From the NCBI GenBank assembly GCA_002323995.1, contig DCQY01000027.1, forward strand, positions 24,597-85,068: 60,472 nucleotides of DNA. The letters run 5' to 3'. Position 1 is the stretch's first letter, and every line of letters starts with the position of its first letter. The notes under the pieces are model-generated. The model had not been told where the DNA came from, searched no databases, and worked only from the letters and a program-made list of their open reading frames with translations. Positions 53,091-60,472 of this stretch are shown piece by piece. Both the position numbers and the translations under genes were made by a program. Source of the DNA: Akkermansiaceae bacterium UBA1506 (GTDB lineage: Bacteria > Verrucomicrobiota > Verrucomicrobiia > Verrucomicrobiales > DEV007).

Positions 53091-53496
53091 GCGGCTGTTT
53101 CTGATGGATCCGGTTATGGACCTGGGAGGAGCAAGACGGGGAGAGATTACGATGACAAGAAGGGTTGTATGGGGATGGAGATAGTAATGATACCGAAGGC
53201 AAAAGCTTGAGACGAAGAAGAGGTAACTCCTGCTGCAAGGTGAGACATTAGCGCGTTTAAATGATTGAAGTCGCCCATATTTCCGCCGTTCCTAATATTC
53301 GCTTAGGAAAGCGGAATGAGTTAAAATGCAGTAATGGCTTGAGGAGAAGCCACCACAAGTCTGCCTCATTGACAAAATGCGGTGCTCGGAAATTCAGCCA
53401 CGAAATTGCAGCTCTGACATTTGGGCTAAATACTGACGATTTACTGCGTGACGACCAGAGGGCGAGAGATTAGCCGAACCCGATCTGGGAGCGAGG
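53091..53496. other. Intergenic gap between groEL terminator and cyclase gene
   Basis: About 400 bases, at the convergence of groEL (plus) and the cyclase gene (minus). Short open frames on both strands show no protein character. The only clear element is a 13-bp stem-loop at 53281-53316. Confidence 0.55.
53281..53316. repeat. Imperfect 13-bp inverted repeat
   Basis: TTCCGC and TTCCTAA on the left pair with TTAGGAA and GCGGAA on the right, with a CG/A interior bulge and a 7-base loop (TATTCGC). No U-tract follows on either strand. It may be a structured 3' end for the cyclase mRNA or a small mobile repeat; only one copy was noticed. Confidence 0.5.
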
Positions 53497-55707
53497 TTAT
53501 TTTGAAGTCATTTGGAAGACCCCATCCCAGCTAGGGGGTGGAGGTGAGACCTGGTAAATCCTGCATCGATCGATCATCACCCTCGATGGATTAGTGACTA
53601 CTCCGGTTTTTTTATCCGGCTGAAAGAGTTCAAGTGCTGAAGCTTTCTCAAATTTTAGGATTGCCTCGCTCCAGCGCGACTTGAGATAGGCATTTAGGCC
53701 TTGCTCATAGAGTTCGAGGCAATCGAGAGTTTCAGGAGAAGTCTCGTGCTTAAAGCCGATCACCTCATGCACTTTGACCGGCTTGGTTTTTCCCTTGACC
53801 ACAATTTGATCGAGGTACCGATAAATCACGTCATCCTTTGCTGAAACGGCGGCGGTTTTGGTGCGATCAGTGATCATGGTGTAAACGCCGTAGGATTTAG
53901 CTCCGGATTCGCAACGTGCGCCGAGATTCACGCTATCACCCATCATGGTGTAGTTGAAACGCCGGACGGAACCCATATTACCGACAACGGCAGTGCCCGT
54001 ATTGAGCCCAATTCGGGTTCGCATGTTCTGAATAAGTTCTTTGCGCCCCTCGCTCTTCCATTTCTCTTGCAGTTCGATCTGCTTCTTCTGCATCCGGATA
54101 GTTGAACCGACCGCGACGTAAGCGTGGTTTTCGAGGGAAAGGGGGGCGCCATACATGGCGTCAATAGCATCGCCGATATATTTGTCTAAAGTGCCCCCGT
54201 CATCGGTAATAATATCAGTCATTTCGGAAAGATATTCGACCATCAAATCGACTAGTTCGACGGGAGAGAGTTGCTCGGAAAAAGTAGAAAAACCTTGTAT
54301 ATCACTGAACAAGATAGAGATATCAACCTCTTCGCCACCGAGTTCAGGGAGTTTACCGGAGTCGACGATCTGATCGACAATTTCTGGAGAGACGTACGAG
54401 CCAAAGACCCCTTTGATATATCTTTTCTCCTGTAATTCGGCGATTAGACGGTCACCAATCGCAGTGGTGTGGATCAGGATAAATCCAGCCACAGGTAACA
54501 CAAATGGAAGGATGAGCGACTGGTGTTTAAATATGTAGAAGGAGACCAATCCATAAATAGCCACGATCAGAAACGGTAAAAGCATTTCCAGGGCAACGGG
54601 GGCTTTGCGCAGTGGGAGAAGGGTTAGCCATGCAAACAGAAGCCAGATCACGATTGAGAGTCCTTTGGGTGCTATCGAAATGTAGTCGCTCTGGAGGATA
54701 TTGTTGAGCGCGGTGGCTTGCACTCGGAATAGTGGATCGCGCGGGCTGTATGGTGTGGGCCCCAAGTCCTGAAGGCCCTCAGCACTTTGGCCAACAAGAA
54801 CGATCTGATCGATCAGGTGTGGGTAACCATCCGGCCAGGTGCCCGTTTCTTGGTAGCCCCCCAGTTCGCCCATTGTAGCGACATAGTCGGTGATTTTCAG
54901 CAATTCCGTATTGCGGTAGTTGATTGCCATGGCGCCGGTTTCGTCGATGGGTATTTCCCAGAAGCTCCCGTTGATTTTCGGCACTTTGATTGAATTACCC
55001 ATGATGACTTCGATGTCCTCCGATGAAGCCTCTTCCAACTGCATGAGGATTTGGAGGACCAACGAGGGGTAAATCTTGTCCTGGACCATACCTACCAGCG
55101 GAATGGCCCGGCGCATCCCATCGGATTTCGAAGCTGGGCAGTTCACAAATCCGGTCCACGCAACCTCCGCGAGTAATCTAATTGGAGCGTTCGCTCGAGT
55201 ACCGTGAAGCATGGTCGATGTGTCACCGATTACGTTAGTGATTGGTCGTGTGCCTTGGAGATAGGGAGGAGGGAGAGGGTCGTTCTCGATGCGAGCGGTT
55301 GTTTCGTCGATTCTCATGCCCGTGATAGCCCCAGGATGAAGCTCAAGAGCAAATGCAAAAGCCTCGTCATGGGAGGGGTCGCGGCTCGGTTCTGAGAAAA
55401 AAAGGTCAAAAGCGATTATTTTTGGCGGCCTTGCCCCTAAGGCGTCAGCAAAGGCCCCATGGATGTTTCGCGTCCATTCCTCCCAACGCCCCGCTTTCTT
55501 AAGCGAATGATCGCCTATGCCGATCAATGCAATACGTGGATCCGGAGCCGGGTCGCTGCTTGCTCTGGCGCGAAACCGCCGATCGACTGTCACATTCTCG
55601 AGTTCGGTGACAAAGTCTGTGGACCAGACTAGAGCCATAAGGCCAGCCGTCAGAGCTGGTGTGACGAGAAGGGTCAGGAGTCTACGGCGGTTTTTGTTCT
55701 GAGCCAT
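53497..55707 (-). CDS. CHASE2-domain adenylate/guanylate cyclase
   Basis: A 736-residue membrane receptor. A first membrane segment (about 10-27) precedes a large extracytoplasmic CHASE2 sensor domain (about 35-340, IALIGIGDHSL ... QIVLVGQSAEGLQDL). Three further transmembrane helices follow (about 351-367, 373-394, 398-415). The cytoplasmic class III cyclase domain (about 450-640) has metal Asp residues D469 (ILFSDIQGF) and D513 (DKYIGDAIDAMYG), and GDSVNLGARCE with transition-state Asn/Arg. A helical C-terminal tail follows. The ligand of CHASE2 is unknown. It is divergent from the fecR-like gene, 128 bases away, with which it is commonly linked in such loci. Confidence 0.92.
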   Translation of the reverse strand: MAQNKNRRRLLTLLVTPALTAGLMALVWSTDFVTELENVTVDRRFRARASSDPAPDPRIALIGIGDHSLKKAGRWEEWTRNIHGAFADALGARPPKIIAFDLFFSEPSRDPSHDEAFAFALELHPGAITGMRIDETTARIENDPLPPPYLQGTRPITNVIGDTSTMLHGTRANAPIRLLAEVAWTGFVNCPASKSDGMRRAIPLVGMVQDKIYPSLVLQILMQLEEASSEDIEVIMGNSIKVPKINGSFWEIPIDETGAMAINYRNTELLKITDYVATMGELGGYQETGTWPDGYPHLIDQIVLVGQSAEGLQDLGPTPYSPRDPLFRVQATALNNILQSDYISIAPKGLSIVIWLLFAWLTLLPLRKAPVALEMLLPFLIVAIYGLVSFYIFKHQSLILPFVLPVAGFILIHTTAIGDRLIAELQEKRYIKGVFGSYVSPEIVDQIVDSGKLPELGGEEVDISILFSDIQGFSTFSEQLSPVELVDLMVEYLSEMTDIITDDGGTLDKYIGDAIDAMYGAPLSLENHAYVAVGSTIRMQKKQIELQEKWKSEGRKELIQNMRTRIGLNTGTAVVGNMGSVRRFNYTMMGDSVNLGARCESGAKSYGVYTMITDRTKTAAVSAKDDVIYRYLDQIVVKGKTKPVKVHEVIGFKHETSPETLDCLELYEQGLNAYLKSRWSEAILKFEKASALELFQPDKKTGVVTNPSRVMIDRCRIYQVSPPPPSWDGVFQMTSK

Positions 55708-55835
55708 GAGTGAACCAAAGATTCAAAAAGTTTGCATCAGTTAACAAGCCTATTCGTCAATCCGGCAAGACCCGATTGAGTTGAAACTTCAATTTGAAAT
55801 CATGCCAAAGCGAAAGCACTTTTTGAGGCGAAAAC

Positions 55836-56372
55836 ATGAAAAAAACATCCAGCTTCAAATTTGCCGCCTCAAAAGCAGCGATTCTACTTCTTTGCGCGGG
55901 TTTCATGATTACGGTCTCCGCGAAGGCGGAACCTGAAACGGGCGATGTCACTGTCGCAGTTGGTGACGTGCAAGCTGTGGCGGCAGACGGTGCCTCGAGA
56001 TTGCTTAAAAAAGGTGATAAGGTTGTGGTCGGGACTACGGTGAAAACTGGTGCGGATTCGAGGGCAGTGATTGTGATTACTCCGAGGTCGGCGATTCGAA
56101 TTTCAGAAAACTCTGAAGTGCTTATTGAAATGGTGAACCAAGACGTCCAACCGGCTGATGTCACAATCAATTTGAAAGACGGCAGTCTGGGAGCGCTACT
56201 CAAGCCAAATGCCGCTGATGAACTCGACTTCAAAGTCCGAACGCCAAGCGGAGTTGCCGCAGCGCGTGGAACATTTTATGCCGTCGTGGTGAAGGACGGC
56301 AAAGGCTACGCTCAGGTGAAGGAAGGGCAGGTCGAAATTATCCCTAACGAAGAGGTGGACGGGAATCAGTAG
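55836..56372 (+). CDS. Exported FecR-domain protein
   Basis: A 178-residue protein with a signal peptide (AAILLLCAGFMITVSAKA). The mature part is a FecR domain: LLKKGDKVVVGTTVKTGADSR, AIRISENSEVLIE, and the typical VRTPSGVAAARGTFYAV. A GAGG-like ribosome-binding sequence is 8 bases before the ATG. It lacks the N-terminal cytoplasmic region of the FecI-FecR sensors, so it is a free-standing periplasmic or surface form. It precedes the exoprotein gene by 31 bases, probably as one operon. Confidence 0.88.
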   Translation: MKKTSSFKFAASKAAILLLCAGFMITVSAKAEPETGDVTVAVGDVQAVAADGASRLLKKGDKVVVGTTVKTGADSRAVIVITPRSAIRISENSEVLIEMVNQDVQPADVTINLKDGSLGALLKPNAADELDFKVRTPSGVAAARGTFYAVVVKDGKGYAQVKEGQVEIIPNEEVDGNQ

Positions 56373-56403
56373 TTTCCACCCCAAGACTCACCGCAAGCCT
56401 CAG

Positions 56404-59400
56404 ATGCACACTTCCTTTTCTCTCGGCAAGCTCGGGAGAACTGTAGCCATAGGCCTGGTGTTATACTTTGGATCCGGGCCGGTGTTGGCAAACCCGACCG
56501 GAGGTTTCGTCCAGTCAGGTGATCTTTCCGTTGTCGGTCAAGGAACGACGCTTGAGGTTTATCAGGCGACTCAGAACGGGATCATCAACTGGGACACGTT
56601 TTCGATTAGTGCCGGTGAGACGACTCGTTTCATTCAGCCGGGACCCAATTCAGCAACTCTGAATCGTGTGACCGGGGCCTCTCGCTCATTCATTAATGGG
56701 AACCTTTTCGCCAATGGTCGGGTTTTTCTCCTCAACTCAAATGGAGTTCTCATCGGGAGCGAGGGTTTTATCAATGTCGCTGGCTTTACGGCCTCGACCC
56801 TCGAGATGAGCGATCAGGACTTTCTTGGCGGCGGAGACATGGGTTTCCATGGCCCTTCTCAAGCGTCCGTCGTCAACGAGGGAAGCATACTCGCGGTTGA
56901 CGGTGATGTCTTTCTAGTGGCTGCACGGACAGAAAATTCGGGTGAGATAAATGCTGCAAATGGCACAGTTGGCCTGGCTTCCGGAAATGACGTCTTGATT
57001 TCTGATTCTGGATCCGAACGAGTTTTCGTGCGTATGGCAAGCGAAAGTGAGGCGGCAAGCGAAGTCGTCAATCGAGGTGCGATAAACGCTAGCGTGGCCG
57101 AATTGAAATCACATGGCGGCAATGTCTACGGGATGGCGGTTAGAAATGAAGGCCGCGTCGTCGCAACTTCGGTGTCCCGCGAAGGGGGACAGATATTTCT
57201 GAGATCTGGAGGCGGTCGAGTCCAAGCAAACGGAACGCTCAAAGCGACCCGCGGAGGTGAAGGCGGGAGTGTTGTCGTGGATGCCGGCTTAGAAGGTCTT
57301 ACCGAAGTTGGTAGTCATATTGATGTTTCGGGAACCACTGGCTCTGGTGGATTCGTTGCAGTCACCGGCGAAGAGGTAAAGGTGTTGGATGGTAGTCTCA
57401 TTTCTGCCGACGGTTTTGCTGGAGGTGGTGAAATTCGTATCGGGGGTGGCGTGAGAGGTGCGGAGTTGGCTTATCAGAATGCTACGACAACGAGCATTGG
57501 TAGCGGAGCGGTTTTAAGCGCGAACTCGCTCGCCACCGGAAATGGTGGAATGGTCATTACATTTGCTGATGAAGACCTTTTTTTTCATGGATCCGCCAAA
57601 GCAAGAGGTGGTTCGCATGGAGGTGATGGAGGCTTTATTGAGCTCTCAGGTAAGAAGTCAGTGACATTTCCTGGGTTTGTTGGGTCAGTGGATGCCGGAG
57701 CTTCGATGGGAGAAACGGGCCAAGTTCTCTTCGATCCAGTCAATATAGACCTCGTGCCGGGTTACCAGGGTGGAGACAACACAGATCCGATTAACGCATC
57801 TCCGGTCACCAGAAACACACTTTATGCGGGGGATGTTAGTGATTTCCTAGGCTCTGAAATTGGAGACCTGACGGTTACGACTGACATCCTCGGACCGGAT
57901 TCCGGCACCATTACCGTTTTTGATGGTGTTGACGTTTCCTGGAACTCTGCCAGTTCGCTTAGCTTTTTTGCCAATTCTGAGTTCCTCACTGAGGGGGGAT
58001 TCACTTTTAAATCTGAAGGATCAGGTGGCCTTGAAATCTATGCGAACGAGCGCATTCAAATCGGTAACGGGGGGTCGACGGCGGTTTCTTCCCCATCCCT
58101 CCAGACCGGTAGCGGCCTGTTGAAAATTAATACAGGATCTGACTCGTCGGCGCGTGGTATCTTTTTGAAGAATGCCATGCTTGCGACCGAGGCGGGCAAT
58201 ATCGAGGTTTTCGGTTACAGTGCGACCGGCGACGGCACAACCGTTGCAGAAACCCAAATCTTATCCACAGGTGGCGACATCACAATCGAGGGTTACTCGA
58301 CTGCTGCGAATGGCAATGGTCTCGCGTTTCTCTCGGACCTAGAAGATCGCTCCCAAGTAGCGAATACGGGGGGTATCATCAAACTTGCTGGGCAAGGTCA
58401 GGGGGCAGGAAAGGCTATCGTTTTCAATGACCCCAACGCAGCTCACGCTGCTAACGACTTCCTAATCAATGGTGACTCCTCGACCGAGATCGAGCTTCGA
58501 TCTAACGGAGGCGATGTGATTCTCTCTCATTTGACCGGTGGTCAGGTGCTTTTCGATTTGGGGAACGGTGCTTCGGGTTCCTTGAATCTGGTGAATGCTG
58601 ATTTGCTCGGACAGTTTCGATCACCTTCTTCAAGTGGAATTTTTGTTGAGAACTACAACACACTCTTTGTTGGCGATGTGAGCAGTTCCGGCCCGGTAAA
58701 TCTGCAGGCTGGAACCGATCTAAAGGTTGAGGGCCAAATTAGCAGTCCACAACCGGTCATCCTAACGGGAGATTCCGGCATTGAGTTGGCAAAATCGGTC
58801 AACGCGCCTGGATTGAATCTTGTTGGAGGAATGAACGGGATTGATGTTAGTGTCGAGGGGATATTCAACCTCGAGGGGGTGACTTTCACAAATGTTGAGC
58901 GTGTATATGGTGACTCAGGGGGCATCGATGATGTCTTAATTGGTTCTGCGGCTAATGAGGAAATCGGAGTCTCCACTAATTTAGAAGCAGAATTCCCAGG
59001 TGAGAATAGCAGTGGTTCTGCACCAATCACGGTCGTCGAGACGACCTTCACCATCAGCGGAATTAACTTCGAGAGGTTTGATGAAGTGTCAGGTGGCGGG
59101 GGTAATGACACTTTCGATATCAATCTCGAAAAAGAGGAAGCGTTTTTGGGCAGGATTGAGGGAGGTAGTGGCGATGATCGATTCATCATAGCCCCTGGAG
59201 GAGACGTTTCCTTGATCGATGGGGGTGCTGGAATTGATGTTCTCGACTACTCCAATTTCAACGACCCGGTGGGTATCAACTTCAGTCTAAATGACGCAAC
59301 TCAGGTAGATGAAATGGCTAATCTTGAGAAGGTGGTTGGTGGAATAGGCCTTGATACTTTGATTGGCACGGTGGGAAATGACCAGTTTCAGATTAATGGC

Positions 59401-60429
59401 TTGAATGCTGGAATGGTTAACGACACATCGTTCGAAAGCTTTGAGTCATTGCAAGGACTGGAAGGGGACGACACGTTCCTCTTTCTGGGCGGAGGTTCTG
59501 TTGGGGACATTAACGGCGATTCAGGTTCTGATACATTTATTCTGAACGACAGTGGTCTTGGGGGAATCCAGACTTACAATATTGCGAGCAACAGCGTCAC
59601 TCGCGATATCACCTACGACTTCACCGGAATCGAGGTTGTCCAGCTTCTTCTTGGGCCAGGTAACGACACGGTAAATGTGATCGATAACGGAAAGACTAAT
59701 TATTTCGACGGCGGCGCTGGAATCGACACTCTAAATACTCCCGGAGGAACCCTTCTGGTCGGGACTCCCATCACTCTCGGTTCTTCAACGATTTACAGCA
59801 CCAACTTTGAACTCCCCGCTACCAGCAGTGAAAACGCCGCTGCGGTGGGTGCACTGCTGACGGCCGCAGCGAGCAATCAAGGGTCCCATGATAGCAGTGA
59901 CCTGAATCCGGGGACAGTAGAGAGTAATCTCACGGCATCTTCTAATCCGGGTGCTTTCGCTGCTTTGACAACAACGGCCACTGTTTTGGGGCAAGCGGCT
60001 GTGATTCAGGCTGGCGGACCGAGTTCTTCGCCTCTAAAACTTGATGGTTCAGCTGGATACCCTCCCGTGGTTGTGATCGATGAACTGATGAACAATCTGG
60101 AGTCGAGCGCGTGGATCGAACTGGCAAATTCGATCCAGTTTAACGGCCCCCTCACCGTTGTCATGCAGGACGGGGTGACGAGCCTTAATCTCGCGGAATT
60201 GCCGCCTGAAGACCTGTTGCCGGTTCTCGTTGAAAACCTGCGAGCTGGTGCTGCCGAGGAGCTTGTCAGTGCGCTTGAGTTGACGATGTTAATTCCGATT
60301 ACCTCATTGGACGGTGCCGTTTCTATGTTGGCCGTTCCGATGGCCGTCGAACCACAAATCCTCGCTTTACTGGCTGAGATTCTCGGAGAAGATGCTTTCT
60401 CCGAGCTGACCTCGGCGTTAGAAGGCTGA
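56404..60429 (+). CDS. Filamentous-haemagglutinin-like TPS exoprotein
   Basis: A 1,341-residue secreted protein. After a signal peptide (IGLVLYFGSGPVLA), residues about 30-150 form the two-partner-secretion domain: NGIINWDTFSISAGETT, NRVTGASRSFINGNLFANG, VFLLNSNGVLIGSEGFINVAGFTAST. The following beta-helix region is Gly/Asn/Ser-rich. From about residue 820 there are haemolysin-type calcium-like units (GGGGNDTFDIN, GGSGDDRFIIA, DGGAGIDVLDYS). The C-terminus ends without a beta-barrel or PEP-CTERM tail. A TpsB (FhaC/ShlB-like) pore is needed and would be expected just beyond the right edge. Confidence 0.9.
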   Translation: MHTSFSLGKLGRTVAIGLVLYFGSGPVLANPTGGFVQSGDLSVVGQGTTLEVYQATQNGIINWDTFSISAGETTRFIQPGPNSATLNRVTGASRSFINGNLFANGRVFLLNSNGVLIGSEGFINVAGFTASTLEMSDQDFLGGGDMGFHGPSQASVVNEGSILAVDGDVFLVAARTENSGEINAANGTVGLASGNDVLISDSGSERVFVRMASESEAASEVVNRGAINASVAELKSHGGNVYGMAVRNEGRVVATSVSREGGQIFLRSGGGRVQANGTLKATRGGEGGSVVVDAGLEGLTEVGSHIDVSGTTGSGGFVAVTGEEVKVLDGSLISADGFAGGGEIRIGGGVRGAELAYQNATTTSIGSGAVLSANSLATGNGGMVITFADEDLFFHGSAKARGGSHGGDGGFIELSGKKSVTFPGFVGSVDAGASMGETGQVLFDPVNIDLVPGYQGGDNTDPINASPVTRNTLYAGDVSDFLGSEIGDLTVTTDILGPDSGTITVFDGVDVSWNSASSLSFFANSEFLTEGGFTFKSEGSGGLEIYANERIQIGNGGSTAVSSPSLQTGSGLLKINTGSDSSARGIFLKNAMLATEAGNIEVFGYSATGDGTTVAETQILSTGGDITIEGYSTAANGNGLAFLSDLEDRSQVANTGGIIKLAGQGQGAGKAIVFNDPNAAHAANDFLINGDSSTEIELRSNGGDVILSHLTGGQVLFDLGNGASGSLNLVNADLLGQFRSPSSSGIFVENYNTLFVGDVSSSGPVNLQAGTDLKVEGQISSPQPVILTGDSGIELAKSVNAPGLNLVGGMNGIDVSVEGIFNLEGVTFTNVERVYGDSGGIDDVLIGSAANEEIGVSTNLEAEFPGENSSGSAPITVVETTFTISGINFERFDEVSGGGGNDTFDINLEKEEAFLGRIEGGSGDDRFIIAPGGDVSLIDGGAGIDVLDYSNFNDPVGINFSLNDATQVDEMANLEKVVGGIGLDTLIGTVGNDQFQINGLNAGMVNDTSFESFESLQGLEGDDTFLFLGGGSVGDINGDSGSDTFILNDSGLGGIQTYNIASNSVTRDITYDFTGIEVVQLLLGPGNDTVNVIDNGKTNYFDGGAGIDTLNTPGGTLLVGTPITLGSSTIYSTNFELPATSSENAAAVGALLTAAASNQGSHDSSDLNPGTVESNLTASSNPGAFAALTTTATVLGQAAVIQAGGPSSSPLKLDGSAGYPPVVVIDELMNNLESSAWIELANSIQFNGPLTVVMQDGVTSLNLAELPPEDLLPVLVENLRAGAAEELVSALELTMLIPITSLDGAVSMLAVPMAVEPQILALLAEILGEDAFSELTSALEG

Positions 60430-60472
60430 TAGCATTATTGTCAAAGAATATGGTAGTTCCGCCAAATATGTG

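Noticed and set aside
53261..53473. 70-codon plus-strand frame in the gap after groEL
   Set aside because: No recognisable features, and it contains the strong inverted repeat.

Overview
The window looks like a chromosomal segment of a Verrucomicrobiota bacterium (PVC superphylum); this is inferred from gene content and no 16S gene is present. The pointers are a PEP-CTERM surface protein with autotransporter-type beta-strand repeats, a giant protein pairing a DUF1080 domain with a PVC-type membrane-bound dehydrogenase and cytochrome c, a neighbouring sulfatase, a tricorn protease homologue, an enlarged SecA, and a CHASE2 cyclase next to FecR and a filamentous-haemagglutinin-like exoprotein. 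Few starts have a clear Shine-Dalgarno sequence. I see no insertion sequence, integrase, CRISPR array or phage gene.

Layout. 1-11.1 kb (minus): two very large secreted repeat proteins; the left one runs off the window. 11.2-16.0 kb (minus): thioredoxin-like protein, CbpA-type DnaJ, M20 peptidase, PurB and a DUF971 protein. 16.2-17.5 kb (plus): a small kinase-like domain fused to a PP2C phosphatase. 17.5-18.7 kb (minus): ArgA-type N-acetylglutamate synthase. 18.9-26.0 kb (plus): a compact menaquinone operon menF-D-H-B-A-C-E with several overlapping stop/start codons. 26.0-32.1 kb (minus): parA, secA, nfeD-like, DUF3096, hemW and a coding-like remnant. 32.3-37.6 kb (minus): haem-binding dehydrogenase plus sulfatase. 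37.8-39.5 kb (plus): PIG-L deacetylase overlapping a NagB-like deaminase. 39.5-40.6 kb: a tiny DUF1127-like gene, tRNA-Val(CAC) and two small minus-strand genes. 40.7-47.6 kb: exported MsrA (plus), then on minus a tricorn homologue, eboA, eboB and a MIP channel. 47.8-53.1 kb (plus): solute-binding lipoprotein, dnaK, groES, groEL and a strong terminator. 53.5-60.4 kb: CHASE2-adenylate cyclase (minus) divergent from FecR and a TPS-type exoprotein (plus).

How the genes work together. The men operon covers chorismate to demethylmenaquinone except the DHNA-CoA thioesterase; the final methyltransferase (MenG/UbiE) is also absent here. The haem dehydrogenase and sulfatase suggest use of sulfated polysaccharide, and the deacetylase/deaminase pair suggests amino-sugar use; both are inferences. 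The CHASE2 cyclase, FecR and exoprotein probably form a sensing and surface-secretion locus whose TpsB pore, if present, lies past the right edge. The points most worth a second look are the kinase-PP2C fusion, the eboA-eboB pair beside a MIP channel with an altered second NPA box, the sigma-54-like promoter before dnaK, the AC-rich leaders of groES and groEL, and the giant repeat proteins with a NarL-like palindrome upstream.
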